A stretch of DNA of 64,000 nt from Halanaerobium hydrogeniformans (GCF_000166415.1 NC_014654.1:434001-498000); one strand, 5' to 3'. Numbered from the stretch's first letter, positions 18,987 through 30,932 are shown. Made by a program: numbers and translations. Notes: generated by a model from the sequence alone, not told the origin.

Positions 18987-20039
18987 ATGAACTATCAAAC
19001 AGAAATAATTAAAGCCAATAATGATGATCAGGCAGTAGAAAAAGCTGCTGAACTTCTGCATAAAGGAGAACTGGTAGCTATACCAACCGAAACGGTTTAT
19101 GGTCTGGCTGCTGATGCTTTAAACCCCGAAGCTGTTAAAAGGATCTTTGAGGCTAAGGGTAGACCCCAGGACAATCCTCTGATAATTCATATCGGAGCTC
19201 AAAAGGATTTAGAAAAATTAATAGCAGAAAAGGTTTCCAAAAGAGCTCAAAAGCTTATCGATAAATACTGGCCCGGGCCATTAACCCTGATTTTTAAAAA
19301 AAGTTCTCTGGTTCCAGCTGAGACTTCAGCCGGTCTGGATACAGTAGCAGTTAGAATGCCTTCTCATCCTGTAACCATTAAGCTTTTGCAAAAAAGTGGT
19401 CTGGTCTTAGCGGCTCCAAGTGCAAATACTTCAGGTTATCCAAGTCCAACCAGGGCAGAACATGTTTATGCTGATCTTAAAACAAAAATCCCTCTAATTT
19501 TAGATGGAGGCAGTTGTGAGGTAGGGGTTGAATCAACGGTAATCGACCTCAGTCAAAAAGAAGCAGTTGTTTTAAGACCTGGAGGTATCAGCCGGGAAGA
19601 GCTGGCCGAATTTTTAGGTGAAGAACTTAAATTAAACAATAATTTAGAAAAAAGTACTCAAGGAGTGATTTCACCGGGGATGAAATACAGGCATTATGCC
19701 CCCCAAAAGAATTTATATATTTTTGATCCAGTAAAAAAAGACTTGCTTTTTAAAAAGGCTGAGCAAAAAAAAATTGCTCTGATAATTTCTCGGCAAACAG
19801 AGCTGGGCCAGAAAGAAGATCAGCTCAAGGTCATCAGAGCCTTTGATAGAGAAAAGCCGGCCGAGCTGGCCCGAAAACTATTTGCTCTTTTGAGAGAGCT
19901 GGACAGTGATCCCGAGGTAGAAGAAATATATATTGAAGAACTTAAAGAGGAAGGTTTAGGAGAAACTTTGATGAACAGGATTTATAAGGCGGCAGCAGCA
20001 AAAGATGAAGCTCAACCAGGAGGTGGAGACAATTCATAG
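18987..20039 (+). CDS. Threonylcarbamoyl-AMP synthase (Sua5/YwlC type, with C-terminal domain)
   Basis: Makes threonylcarbamoyl-AMP from threonine, bicarbonate and ATP, the first step of t6A tRNA modification at position 37. The YrdC-like catalytic domain (about 1-210) shows IPTETVYGLAADA, KGRPQDNPLIIHI, KYWPGPLTLIF, VAVRMPSHP, and APSANTSGYPSPT. The remaining 140 residues form the Sua5 C-terminal domain, beginning with the SPGMKYRHYAPQ linker motif that closes the active site. 350 residues is a normal Sua5 length. It lies 7 nt after prmC and overlaps the next gene. The gene order prmC-ywlC-ywlE is conserved in Bacillus. Confidence 0.93.
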   Translation: MNYQTEIIKANNDDQAVEKAAELLHKGELVAIPTETVYGLAADALNPEAVKRIFEAKGRPQDNPLIIHIGAQKDLEKLIAEKVSKRAQKLIDKYWPGPLTLIFKKSSLVPAETSAGLDTVAVRMPSHPVTIKLLQKSGLVLAAPSANTSGYPSPTRAEHVYADLKTKIPLILDGGSCEVGVESTVIDLSQKEAVVLRPGGISREELAEFLGEELKLNNNLEKSTQGVISPGMKYRHYAPQKNLYIFDPVKKDLLFKKAEQKKIALIISRQTELGQKEDQLKVIRAFDREKPAELARKLFALLRELDSDPEVEEIYIEELKEEGLGETLMNRIYKAAAAKDEAQPGGGDNS

Positions 20040-20505
20040 AATTTTATTTGTCTGTACAGGAAATACCTGCCGAAGTCCGATGGCAGAATATATTTTAAAA
20101 GATATGATCAATAAATCTAATGAGGTTGATTTAGATAATTGGGAAATACTTTCAGCAGGGATTTCTGCGATAAAGGGTGTTGATGCAAACGAAAAAACCA
20201 CCCAGGTAATGTCAGAATTAGGGATAGATTTAGAAGAACACAGTTCTAAAAACATCAAGGATATTGACCTAAAAAAAGAAGATATCATCATCACGATGAG
20301 CCGCAAACACAGCCGCTTTTTACTCTTAGAATATCCAGATTTGGCCGATAAAATATTTACCCTTAAGGAATTTGCAGAGGAAGATGACAGAGATATAGAA
20401 GATCCCTTTGGACTTTCATTAGAAGTATACAGGGAGACCAGAGATGTATTAAAAAAAGAACTGGAAAAAATATTGCTTAAATTAAAGGATTTTAGTTCAG
20501 ATTAA
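20032..20505 (+). CDS. Low-molecular-weight phosphatase, probable protein-arginine phosphatase (YwlE-like)
   Basis: A small phosphatase with the P-loop CTGNTCRSP and the general-acid Asp in DPFGLSLEVYRE. In YwlE the Thr in this loop selects phosphoarginine, while tyrosine phosphatases have a bulky residue there; the Thr is present, so arginine phosphatase is favoured. Start is uncertain: ATG 20005 lies upstream of the ribosome site, GTG 20023 overlaps it, and ATT 20032 stands 8 nt after AGGAGG and gives an N-terminus (HRILFVCTGN) like YwlE. I use ATT 20032. The gene overlaps the end of the Sua5 gene. No McsB kinase is in the window. Confidence 0.85.
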   Translation: MHRILFVCTGNTCRSPMAEYILKDMINKSNEVDLDNWEILSAGISAIKGVDANEKTTQVMSELGIDLEEHSSKNIKDIDLKKEDIIITMSRKHSRFLLLEYPDLADKIFTLKEFAEEDDRDIEDPFGLSLEVYRETRDVLKKELEKILLKLKDFSSD

Positions 20506-20557
20506 AAGGTTTAAGAAGATTTAAGTAGAATAAATAATAATAAGAGACTTTTAATAA

Positions 20558-21262
<705 letters not shown>

Positions 21263-21308
21263 TTGGAAAATTAATTTTACTAACAATTATTCAGGGGAGG
21301 TAAGCTAA

Positions 21309-22355
21309 TTGCAATATCTGGCTGCGTTTTTAATCAGTTTAATAATTTCGCTTTTGAGCACACCGCTCATAATTAAATTTAGCAGCAGTCTGGCCATCGT
21401 GGATAAGCCAGGCCGAAGAAAGATCAATACAGAAGTAATACCAACTGCAGGCGGAATAGCAATTTACCTGGCCTTTGTCTTAACAGCTTTATTTTTAATG
21501 CCCCTCGGTCAGACCTTAAAGGGGATATTGATCGGAGGCAGTTTTATGCTTGGAGTAGGTCTGCTGGATGACAAATTTGTTATTTCAGCACCACTTAAAT
21601 TTTCTGCTCAGATTGTTGGAGCCTTAATCCTGATTTCTTTTGGGGTCAGAATCAATTTTGTGACCAACCCCTTTGGAGGACTGCTTTATCTGGGTGTATT
21701 TTCGCTTCCCTTTACGGTTTTTTGGATCGTCAGTATCATCAATACCATCAATCTAATCGATGGACTGGACGGTCTGGCAGCAGGGGTAGCAATAATTGCC
21801 GTTTCAACCCTTTTTGTGGTTGCTTTACAGCAGAACCAGACAACTGCAGCCCTCTTAGCTTTGATAACTGCCGGCAGCTGTTTGGGCTTTTTAAAATATA
21901 ATTTTAATCCAGCTCGTATATTTATGGGAGATACGGGTTCGATGTTTATCGGCTACATAATAGCGGCTGTTTCCATTACCGGTGCTTTAAAAAGTGCAGC
22001 TGCGGTTACCATCTTTGTTCCCATGCTTGCTTTAGCGGTACCAATATTAGATACAACCTTTGCCATAATCAGACGGCTTTTTAATGATAGGCCAATTGGA
22101 GAGGCAGACCAGGGCCATATCCATCACCGCCTGCTGGCGATTGGAATGTCCCAAAAACAGGCTGTAATCTCCGTTTATATTCTCAGCCTGGTTTTAGGTG
22201 CAGTTGCCATTATAATCAATGGTTTTCAATTTAATTCTGCGTTTTTAATTTTTTCAGCGGTTATTTTAATGATCATCTTAGGAGCCAAAAGATTGGGGCT
22301 TTTTTCGGTTAAAATCCCCAAAGACGGTCGTTCTCTCGAAGATAGCCAGCCATAG
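21309..22355 (+). CDS. Polyprenyl-phosphate sugar-1-phosphate transferase (WecA/TagO family)
   Basis: A 348-residue multi-spanning enzyme of the MraY/WecA family that transfers a sugar-1-phosphate (usually GlcNAc-1-P) from a UDP-sugar to undecaprenyl phosphate. About ten helices alternate with the signature cytosolic loops: DKPGRRKINTEVIPTAGG, LLDDKF (Asp pair), NLIDGLDGLAAG, FMGDTGSMFIG, and the histidine motif GHIHHRLL. The His motif and DGLDG loop favour WecA/TagO over MraY. TTG 21309 follows GGGGAGG. It would begin synthesis of an O-antigen-like or wall glycopolymer; in a diderm the former is attractive but unproven. Confidence 0.9.
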   Translation: MQYLAAFLISLIISLLSTPLIIKFSSSLAIVDKPGRRKINTEVIPTAGGIAIYLAFVLTALFLMPLGQTLKGILIGGSFMLGVGLLDDKFVISAPLKFSAQIVGALILISFGVRINFVTNPFGGLLYLGVFSLPFTVFWIVSIINTINLIDGLDGLAAGVAIIAVSTLFVVALQQNQTTAALLALITAGSCLGFLKYNFNPARIFMGDTGSMFIGYIIAAVSITGALKSAAAVTIFVPMLALAVPILDTTFAIIRRLFNDRPIGEADQGHIHHRLLAIGMSQKQAVISVYILSLVLGAVAIIINGFQFNSAFLIFSAVILMIILGAKRLGLFSVKIPKDGRSLEDSQP

Positions 22356-22406
22356 CATTTGCAAGAAAATTGCGAATTTATGGATATTGTTGTTTTTTTC
22401 ACAAAG

Positions 22407-22434
22407 TTACTTGCATATTTAATTAATCTATAAT
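22407..22434 (+). promoter_or_regulatory. Putative promoter of the atp operon
   Basis: TTACTT (22407-22412), 16-nt spacer, TATAAT (22429-22434), 25 nt before the first operon gene. The -35 is weak. Confidence 0.45.
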
Positions 22435-22458
22435 AAAATATTAAAAAGGTAAGATTAT

Positions 22459-22680
22459 ATGGATAATAAAAATTGGAATCAAATTTTAAGAGCTCTATCA
22501 CTTTTAAGCCAGGTAGGTCTGATTATCATAATATCTGGTGGGATTGGTTTTGCTTTTGGTTATTTTATCGATTACCTTTTAAATTTTGAATTATTATTTA
22601 AATTAACTGGACTTCTAGTTGGTTTAGGAGCCGGTTTTTATACTGTATATAAACTGCTTATTTCAACATTTGATGATTAA
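22459..22680 (+). CDS. AtpZ-like small membrane protein, first gene of atp operon
   Basis: A 73-residue protein with two membrane helices (about 17-36 and 45-66) linked by a short FGYFIDYLLNFEL segment. The pattern GGIGFAFGYFIDYLL and GLLVGLGAGFYTVYKLL matches the AtpZ/AtpI (F0F1-ATPase assembly, putative Mg2+/Ca2+ transport) family. These proteins are not part of the final enzyme but help c-ring assembly. It starts the operon, 42 nt before atpB. Confidence 0.75.
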   Translation: MDNKNWNQILRALSLLSQVGLIIIISGGIGFAFGYFIDYLLNFELLFKLTGLLVGLGAGFYTVYKLLISTFDD

Positions 22681-22722
22681 AAAAGTAATAACTAAATAAT
22701 TATTAGGAGAGGAGGAATTATA

Positions 22723-23382
22723 TTGAGTCCAGGTCCAGCGGTACAATTTTATATATTTGGCAATCAAAACCTTCCTGTAACTGATACTCTTTTAGTTGGT
22801 TGGTTAACGATGATAATTATTATAATTGGAGCTAAATACCTCACCTCTAAGTTGGAAATCAGACCGAATAAAAAACAAAATGTGGCTGAATTTTTGATTG
22901 AAGCTATTCACGGTCAGATTGAACCAATGTTGCCTGGAGAAGGATGGAAGTTTATGCCCTTTATCGCCACGATATTTATCTACATTACCCTCAGTAATAT
23001 TATACTTGTAATCCCTGGCTTAACAAGCCCTTCAGCAGATTTAAATTTAACTTTAGGTCTAGCTTTAGTGGTCTTTATAGTAGTTCAGCAGCAGGGAATC
23101 AAAGAATATGGGTTTTTGGGTTATCTAAAAAGTTATGCTGAGCCGGTAATCTTTTTGCTGCCTATAAATGTAATTGGTGAACTGGCAAAACCTATTTCTC
23201 ATTCTTTTCGTCTATTTGGTAATATTATAGGTGGTTTGATTATTGTGACTTTGATTTATCAGGCTGCACCACCGATTATTCCGATTCCACTGCATTTGTG
23301 GTTTGATTTATTTGTTGGTTTAATTCAGGGCTTTATCTATGGTATGGTTGCCATAGCATATATCTCAGTGGCCAAAACATAA
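22723..23382 (+). CDS. atpB: ATP synthase F0 subunit a
   Basis: A 219-residue membrane stator subunit forming the two ion half-channels against the c-ring. TTG 22723 follows GAGAGGAGG. The essential Arg lies in the GELAKPISHSFRLFGNIIGG helix, and the last helix holds the usual QGFIYGMVAIAYIS pattern. Five to six helices are visible. The length is at the short end for the family, as in many anaerobic Firmicutes. Ion choice (Na+ or H+) is judged better from the c subunits that follow. Confidence 0.95.
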   Translation: MSPGPAVQFYIFGNQNLPVTDTLLVGWLTMIIIIIGAKYLTSKLEIRPNKKQNVAEFLIEAIHGQIEPMLPGEGWKFMPFIATIFIYITLSNIILVIPGLTSPSADLNLTLGLALVVFIVVQQQGIKEYGFLGYLKSYAEPVIFLLPINVIGELAKPISHSFRLFGNIIGGLIIVTLIYQAAPPIIPIPLHLWFDLFVGLIQGFIYGMVAIAYISVAKT

Positions 23383-23387
23383 TTTGA

Positions 23388-23675
<288 letters not shown>

Positions 23676-23760
23676 GACATATAAATTAATTGCTTAAATT
23701 TAAGTTTTTAATCCTTAAAAGAAGTGCAAAATTATTTGAGTATTATTGAGGAGATTATAA

Positions 23761-24168
23761 ATGAAGGATATTAAAGATCCAAAAAAACTGCAGAAGAAGA
23801 TTTTAAAAACTACTTATTTGATCGCTCTTTTGCCGATTCTTTCAGCCTTAGTGGCTGGGGATATGGAGTCTTTACTTGGTTTTGTTTTTGGTCTCGTAGT
23901 TGCAACCCTTCTTTTAAGATTAAAATATAATAACATATTAAGGGCACTTAACATGGATATGGAAAGTGCGGAGAAGTTTATTAGGAACAGATATTTTGCA
24001 GAATATGGACTTTATTTTCTTGTTTTATTCACGGCGGCTAGAAATCCAAATTTAAATTTCATAGCTGCAGCAGTGGGTTTATTTATGATTAAATTTACTG
24101 TTTTGCTTTTGTCGGTAAAGGATTTATTAGAGGATACTTTTCAAGATCAATTTGATAAGTATAAATAA
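23761..24168 (+). CDS. atpI: ATP synthase subunit I (AtpI)
   Basis: A 135-residue protein with four predicted helices (about 19-34, 36-52, 80-93 and 97-117) and charged ends, matching the ATP synthase I chain family. Such proteins help assemble the c-ring, especially in Na+-dependent enzymes. Here it lies between the two c-subunit genes, an unusual place since atpI normally opens the operon. The ATG follows GAGGAG. The placement suggests a past duplication or insertion in the operon, and a possible role in ring assembly with two c types; the role is inference. Confidence 0.75.
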   Translation: MKDIKDPKKLQKKILKTTYLIALLPILSALVAGDMESLLGFVFGLVVATLLLRLKYNNILRALNMDMESAEKFIRNRYFAEYGLYFLVLFTAARNPNLNFIAAAVGLFMIKFTVLLLSVKDLLEDTFQDQFDKYK

Positions 24169-24191
24169 GCTTTTTGTTTTTTTATTACTGA

Positions 24192-24464
<273 letters not shown>

Positions 24465-24728
24465 TATCAAGTAGATCATTAAGTCGGGAGAGTATTCTCC
24501 TGACTTAATATTGCTTTGCTGTATTGAGGAATTATCTTTATTATTTATCACGGCCTATCAAAATTGATGGGCTGGAGAAAATTATCTGGTCTGTAGTCAA
24601 CTTGAACTGCGGCCGATTTTAGAAATATAAATTAATTTCTGATTAAAGAAAAGACAATTTAAAGATTTTGAGAAATGATTGTCAGCACAGTTTATAGCCA
24701 AATTATCTTTCAGGAGGTGAATGTTCTC
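24465..24728 (+). promoter_or_regulatory. 264-nt intra-operon gap with two hairpins between atpE and atpF
   Basis: No gene is seen. A 12-bp stem near 24479-24508 (TTAAGTCGGGAG with CTCCTGACTTAA, one GU pair) directly follows the c-subunit gene but lacks a T tract, so it fits an mRNA-stabilising or processing hairpin that could raise c-subunit yield. A second, shorter stem (CCTATCA with TGATGGG) lies near 24553-24571, flanked by GGCC and GGCCG segments. Confidence 0.55.
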
Positions 24729-25229
24729 TTGGTTAATATTAATACTACGATGTTATGGCAGATATTTAACTTCTTTGTTTTAATGTATCTATTAAAAAGA
24801 TATCTTTATTCTCCAATCAAAGATATTCTTGAAAAAAGAGCGGCTCATGTAAATACTGAGATCGATGATGCCGAAAAGATGCGCGAAGAAGCTAAAAAAC
24901 TGAAAGAGAAATATCAAGCAAAATTAAGAGATGCCCGCGGTGAAGCCCAAAATATAATTGATAAAGCAGAAGACAGGGCTAACGTAAAGGCTAAAAATAT
25001 CATTAAAGAAGCCGAAGAAAAAGCAGAAAATATCAAAGCTAAAAAGATGGAAGAAATAGAAAAAGCCAAAAAAGAAACTATGGCTGAATTAAGAAATAAG
25101 GTGGCATCTATGACCATTTTAGCTACCAATAGATTAATCCAGGAGCAATTAGATGAAGACAAGCACCAGGTGATGATAAATCAATTTATCGATCAGCTTG
25201 ATGCTGAGAAACTGGGTGAAATACAATGA
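24729..25229 (+). CDS. atpF: ATP synthase F0 subunit b
   Basis: A 166-residue peripheral-stalk subunit. Start TTG 24729, 8 nt after AGGAGGT; an in-frame ATG at 24675 lies upstream of this site. One N-terminal helix (MLWQIFNFFVLMYLLKRY) anchors it, then RYLYSPIKDILEKRA and a long charged coiled coil with Lys/Glu/Ala repeats to residue 140. It links subunit a to delta and alpha and stops F1 rotating. The last bases overlap the start of atpH (ATGA). Confidence 0.95.
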   Translation: MVNINTTMLWQIFNFFVLMYLLKRYLYSPIKDILEKRAAHVNTEIDDAEKMREEAKKLKEKYQAKLRDARGEAQNIIDKAEDRANVKAKNIIKEAEEKAENIKAKKMEEIEKAKKETMAELRNKVASMTILATNRLIQEQLDEDKHQVMINQFIDQLDAEKLGEIQ

Positions 25230-25786
25230 TAAACGAAGTCTCTAATCGATACAGCCGTGGTCTTTTTGCCCTGGGTAAAGAAAAGGGCAATCTTTTGGAA
25301 CTTAAAGCAAGTTTAGAAGAATTCTGGCAGGTTCTGGAGGAAAATGAAGATCTAAAAAATGTTCTATTTCACCAGAGGATACTGCCCAAAGAAAAAAAGA
25401 GGGTCATGGATAAGATTTTTAGTGATGAATTAAATCAGGATGTTCTCAACTTTCTCTATATTTTAATCGAAAAGAGAAGAGAGTATCATTTGAAGTCAAT
25501 AATTAATGAATTTAAACAACTCGTTGATCAGGCAGAAAAGATTTTAGATGTAGAAGTAAGATCTGCTGTAGAATTAAACGAACAGACCAAAGATAAACTG
25601 CGGTCAAAACTTGATCAGATACTCGATTATAATATTCGGATCTTTAATATAGTTGATAAGGATATTATAGCCGGTCTTAAGATCAAAGTTGGAGATTACA
25701 TATTAGATGGCAGTTTGTTCAATGATCTCAAAAGATTACAGCAGAAAATTGAATCAATTCCAGTAAGTAAGCTAGGGGTGAATTAA
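25226..25786 (+). CDS. atpH: ATP synthase F1 subunit delta
   Basis: A 186-residue connector between the b stalk and the alpha subunits. N-terminal helical bundle starting [17 protein letters not shown], and a C-terminal domain with the family signature [22 protein letters not shown]. The length and signature match the OSCP/delta family. It overlaps atpF by 4 nt and is followed 1 nt later by the TTG start of atpA, indicating tight translational coupling. Confidence 0.95.
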   Translation: MINEVSNRYSRGLFALGKEKGNLLELKASLEEFWQVLEENEDLKNVLFHQRILPKEKKRVMDKIFSDELNQDVLNFLYILIEKRREYHLKSIINEFKQLVDQAEKILDVEVRSAVELNEQTKDKLRSKLDQILDYNIRIFNIVDKDIIAGLKIKVGDYILDGSLFNDLKRLQQKIESIPVSKLGVN

Positions 25787-25787
25787 T

Positions 25788-27374
25788 TTGAAACTAAGAC
25801 CTGAAGAAATTAGTTCCATTATAAAAAAAGAAATAGAAAATTATGGACAAAAAATAGAGTCCGTGGGTGTTGGTACCATTCTCGATGTTGGAGATGGTAT
25901 TGCCCATGTTTATGGACTTAAAGATGCCATGGCAGGTGAGCTGCTAGAATTCCCCAATGGAGTTTTTGGGATGGCATTGAACTTAGAGGAAGATAATATT
26001 GGGGTAGTTTTACTTGGTGATGAAACCAAGGTACAGGAAGGTGATGATGTAAAAAGAACCGGAAGAGTTGTTGAGGTTCCGGTTGGTGATGCACTTTTAG
26101 GTAGAGTGGTTAATCCACTTGGCCAGCCACTTGATGGCAAAGGTGCTATCGAAAGTGATACATATCGTCCTGTAGAATCAGAAGCACCAGGGGTTGTTGA
26201 CCGTCAGCCTGTTGAGGTTCCACTGCAGACGGGATTAAAGTCAATTGACTCGATGACACCGATCGGTAGAGGTCAGCGTGAATTAATTATCGGTGACCGC
26301 CAGACAGGTAAGACCGCGATCGGTATTGATACCATTATTAACCAGAAAGATAATGATGTAATCTGTATTTATGTGGCCATTGGTCAGAAAAACTCAACGG
26401 TGGCCCAACTTACCAAAAGATTAGAAGAAGAAGGAGCGATGGACTACACTATAGTAGTTTCTGCTACTGCAAGTGAGCCGGCTCCAATCAGATATATTGC
26501 TCCCTATGCAGGTTGTGCAATGGGTGAGCACTTTATGTATGAAGATGACAGAGATGTACTGGTTGTTTATGATGACCTTTCCAAACATGCTGTTGCCTAC
26601 CGGGCGATGTCACTTCTCTTAAGAAGACCACCTGGACGTGAAGCTTATCCAGGGGATGTATTTTATTTACACTCCCGTCTTTTAGAGAGAGCGGCTAAAT
26701 TGAATGATGAAAGAGGTGGAGGTTCACTTACAGCCCTACCTATCGTTGAAACACAGGCCGGAGATGTTTCCGCCTATATTCCTACCAACGTAATTTCTAT
26801 CACCGATGGACAGATTTATCTTGAGAGTGAGCTTTTCTTCTCAGGTGTAAGACCGGCTGTTAATGTTGGTATTTCTGTGTCCAGAGTTGGTGGTAATGCT
26901 CAGATAAAAGCGATGAAAGAAGTTGCCGGTACTTTAAGACTTGACCTTTCACAGTACCGTGAATTAGAGGCATTTTCCCAGTTCGGATCTGACCTTGATA
27001 AAGCAACCCAGCAGAAACTGGCTCGCGGAGAAAGAATAGTTGAGATCTTAAAACAGGATCAGTATTCTCCAATGGATGTAGAAGATCAGGTTATAATTAT
27101 CTATACTGTTGTAAACGGATTTTTAGATGATCTACCTGTTGATAATCTACAGCGCTTTGAAGCTGAGTTCTTGGATTATCTAGATAGTACTCATCCTGAA
27201 CTTGGTCAGGAAATCAAAGAAGAAGGTAAGTTAACTGATGAACTTAAAGAAAATATTAAAAAGGCAATTAATGAGTTTAAAGATATGTTCGAAGTTAAAA
27301 AGAAAACAATTGTTGACATGGATGATTCTTTAAGCGAATCTGATACCGAAGCAGAGGAAGCTGAGGTGAAATAA
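25788..27374 (+). CDS. atpA: ATP synthase F1 subunit alpha
   Basis: A 528-residue noncatalytic nucleotide-binding subunit. TTG 25788 follows GGGGTG. Order: N-terminal beta-barrel (to about 95), nucleotide domain with P-loop [11 protein letters not shown] (about 169-178), the arginine-finger region [14 protein letters not shown], and the C-terminal helical bundle. The C-terminal 25 residues are strongly acidic ([19 protein letters not shown]), a tail longer than in B. subtilis and in keeping with halophile proteins. Partners are beta (atpD) and gamma (atpG) downstream. Confidence 0.97.
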   Translation: MKLRPEEISSIIKKEIENYGQKIESVGVGTILDVGDGIAHVYGLKDAMAGELLEFPNGVFGMALNLEEDNIGVVLLGDETKVQEGDDVKRTGRVVEVPVGDALLGRVVNPLGQPLDGKGAIESDTYRPVESEAPGVVDRQPVEVPLQTGLKSIDSMTPIGRGQRELIIGDRQTGKTAIGIDTIINQKDNDVICIYVAIGQKNSTVAQLTKRLEEEGAMDYTIVVSATASEPAPIRYIAPYAGCAMGEHFMYEDDRDVLVVYDDLSKHAVAYRAMSLLLRRPPGREAYPGDVFYLHSRLLERAAKLNDERGGGSLTALPIVETQAGDVSAYIPTNVISITDGQIYLESELFFSGVRPAVNVGISVSRVGGNAQIKAMKEVAGTLRLDLSQYRELEAFSQFGSDLDKATQQKLARGERIVEILKQDQYSPMDVEDQVIIIYTVVNGFLDDLPVDNLQRFEAEFLDYLDSTHPELGQEIKEEGKLTDELKENIKKAINEFKDMFEVKKKTIVDMDDSLSESDTEAEEAEVK

Positions 27375-27376
27375 CA

Positions 27377-28279
27377 ATGCAGAATATGAAAGATATTCAG
27401 CGGAGGATAAGCAGTGTAAAAAACACCCAGAAGATCACAAGGGCCATGAAAATGGTTGCTGCAGCCAAGCTGAAAAATGCTCAGGATAGAGCAGAAGATG
27501 CAAGGCCCTTTTTTAATAAAACGGTTGAGGTTCTTAGAGGAGTATTTACCAGGACCTCAGAAGAAATACATCCACTTTTAGAAGAAAGTGAAGAGGGCAG
27601 TCATCTGCTGATTGTTATTACTGGTGATAGAGGACTATGTGGAGCCTATAATAATAAGGTGATTAATGAAGCTGAAAAGATTTTAGAAGAGGAAGAAGAT
27701 GTTTCATTGATCTTAATGGGGCGTAAAGCCAGAGATTATTTCCGGAGAATAAATGCAGATATAGTTGCCGAATATGTACAGCTTGATGATTATCCAGGTT
27801 ATGGCTTTTCTAATAATATTGCCGAAGAGATAATGCATTACTTTTTAGCAGGTGATGTAAGGAAGGTATCTTTGATCTATACCCACTTCAATTCGGCGAT
27901 CAGCCAGAAAGTAAAGACAATGCAGCTTTTACCGGTTGAAAAGTTTAGTGATGCAGAAATGGATTCACAAAAAGAAGCTACAGGTGATGAACAGGCAGAA
28001 GATGATATAGCTAAAAAATATGTTGACTATATCTTTGAGCCCACTCCAGCTGAGGTATTTGATAATATTTTACCCCAGTACCTGATTAATGTAATCTATT
28101 CTGCCCTTTTAGAATCAAAGGCCAGTGAATTTGGGGCCCGGATGACTGCAATGGATTCTGCAACGGAAAATGCCAGCGAAATGATAGATAAATTAACATT
28201 GAAATATAATAGAGCTCGCCAGGCAGAAATCACCAAAGAAATTACTGAAATTGTCGGTGGAGCAGAGGCGCTTAAATAA
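27377..28279 (+). CDS. atpG: ATP synthase F1 subunit gamma
   Basis: A 300-residue central-shaft subunit. The N-terminal helix MKDIQRRISSVKNTQKITRAMKMVAAAKL and the C-terminal helix KLTLKYNRARQAEITKEI form the rotor coiled coil; the central DRGLCGAYNNKV block is a family hallmark. Length is slightly above typical, with an acidic stretch near residues 200-215 (EATGDEQAEDD). ATG 27377 sits 2 nt after atpA. Confidence 0.96.
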   Translation: MQNMKDIQRRISSVKNTQKITRAMKMVAAAKLKNAQDRAEDARPFFNKTVEVLRGVFTRTSEEIHPLLEESEEGSHLLIVITGDRGLCGAYNNKVINEAEKILEEEEDVSLILMGRKARDYFRRINADIVAEYVQLDDYPGYGFSNNIAEEIMHYFLAGDVRKVSLIYTHFNSAISQKVKTMQLLPVEKFSDAEMDSQKEATGDEQAEDDIAKKYVDYIFEPTPAEVFDNILPQYLINVIYSALLESKASEFGARMTAMDSATENASEMIDKLTLKYNRARQAEITKEITEIVGGAEALK

Positions 28280-28303
28280 AGTTTTAATAAAGGAGGAATT
28301 TGA

Positions 28304-29716
<1,413 letters not shown>

Positions 29717-29718
29717 AA

Positions 29719-30150
29719 ATGGCTGAAGCTCCTAAAATTCAACTTGATGTAGTTACACCACAGAAACTGATCTTCAGTGGTAAGATCGATAAGCTAGAGG
29801 GTCCAGCGATCGATGGTTTAATCGGTATTTTACCAAGACATGCACCTTTAGTAACTGCAATGAAAATTGGAGTTGTTAGAATCTCTAAAGATGAAGAAGA
29901 AACCCAGATTGCAATCAGTGATGGGTTTATGGAAGTACAGCCAGATCAGATCAACCTGGTTGTTAGAACCGCCGAAACTCCCGATCAGATCGATGTTGAA
30001 AGGGCAAAAAGAGCTAAAGAAAGGGCAGAAGAAAAACTGGAAAAAGATGAAGAAAAAATAGATTTTGCCAGAGCTGAAGCAGCCTATGAAAGAGCTGTTG
30101 CCAGATTAAAGGCTGCCGGTCATCATGACCATGGCTATTCAGGCATTTAA
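29719..30150 (+). CDS. atpC: ATP synthase F1 subunit epsilon
   Basis: A 143-residue subunit with an N-terminal beta-sandwich ([37 protein letters not shown]) and a C-terminal two-helix domain rich in Lys/Glu. It joins gamma to the c-ring and can inhibit ATP hydrolysis. A short His-rich end (HHDHGYSGI) is unusual. It is the last gene of the operon; a strong terminator follows. Confidence 0.95.
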   Translation: MAEAPKIQLDVVTPQKLIFSGKIDKLEGPAIDGLIGILPRHAPLVTAMKIGVVRISKDEEETQIAISDGFMEVQPDQINLVVRTAETPDQIDVERAKRAKERAEEKLEKDEEKIDFARAEAAYERAVARLKAAGHHDHGYSGI

Positions 30151-30192
30151 ATCTCAGATTATTTTCTGCTTTAAATAGTGATTATTTTTATC

Positions 30193-30220
30193 AACTCCCC
30201 TGCCTGCAGGGGAGTTTTTT
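30193..30220 (+). terminator. Rho-independent terminator of the atp operon
   Basis: AACTCCCCTGC/GCAGGGGAGTT (30193-30216) forms a near-perfect GC-rich palindrome, followed by a T tract to 30220. Confidence 0.95.
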
Positions 30221-30297
30221 ACTCAAAGGTCGATTTTATTCAAAAAAATTTTGAATTAAAAAATATAAATGATAAAATAAAGCAAGGAGGTATAGAT

Positions 30298-30858
30298 ATG
30301 CAGAACAATAATGGAGAAAGTAAATTAGAAAAAACTGCCCGGGAAGGTGCTTTTGGTGCCCCTGAAATAAAAAAGGGAGAAAAAAATCGCTTTTTAGGAG
30401 AGTTTGAAGAACGGATACTCGGCTATTTAGTTGAAGAACAGCTTAAAGAAAATGCAGTTTATCCTGAAATAAAGGAGCTCTTAGAAAAAGATGAGGCCAA
30501 AAAGCTTATCATCCGGGGAGATATGGACAAAGATCAGATAGAAAAATACCTTGAATGGGCAAGAGAACTGGGAGTTAGATTTACCCGTAAAAATTCCCCA
30601 GATTTCCGGGGAAATGTAGCTCTAGCAGTTGCTGGAAATGATGCAGTAAAATACCAGGTAGCTAAGATTGAAGATCGACAAGAAAAGTTGCAAAACAAAG
30701 GCGTATCTGATAATATTATAAAGAATGCAGGAACAACATTGTGTAAGGACTGCTGGGAGCAATTGATGAAAAAAGCACCAGAAGAAAAGGTCAACTATAA
30801 TAAACCCAGCATATTTGATAAATTAACAGGTACAGGCTGTACAGGCTGCAGTAAATAA
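30298..30858 (+). CDS. YueI-like (DUF1694) protein with C-terminal cysteine cluster
   Basis: A 186-residue protein. Start ATG 30298 follows AAGGAGG; an upstream in-frame ATG at 30178 would read through the atp terminator. The body resembles the DUF1694/YueI family: FGAPEIKKGEKNRFLGEFEERIL near the N-terminus and YPEIKELLEKDEAKKLIIRGDMD in the middle, a fold related to ribosomal L30e-like RNA-binding proteins. The C-terminal 50 residues add CKDCWEQL and GCTGC pairs, which could bind metal and are not, to my knowledge, part of the basic family. Function unknown. It has an isolated position before murA. Confidence 0.7.
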   Translation: MQNNNGESKLEKTAREGAFGAPEIKKGEKNRFLGEFEERILGYLVEEQLKENAVYPEIKELLEKDEAKKLIIRGDMDKDQIEKYLEWARELGVRFTRKNSPDFRGNVALAVAGNDAVKYQVAKIEDRQEKLQNKGVSDNIIKNAGTTLCKDCWEQLMKKAPEEKVNYNKPSIFDKLTGTGCTGCSK

Positions 30859-30932
30859 TAGAAATCAGATAGAGTATAGATGATTTTTTGAGGCGGCCTT
30901 TAAAGGCAAAATTCAGAAAGGAGCTTTTAGAG

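Noticed and set aside
30178-30297. 40-residue N-terminal extension of the YueI-like protein
   Set aside because: The extension reads through the atp operon terminator; ATG 30298 has AAGGAGG before it.
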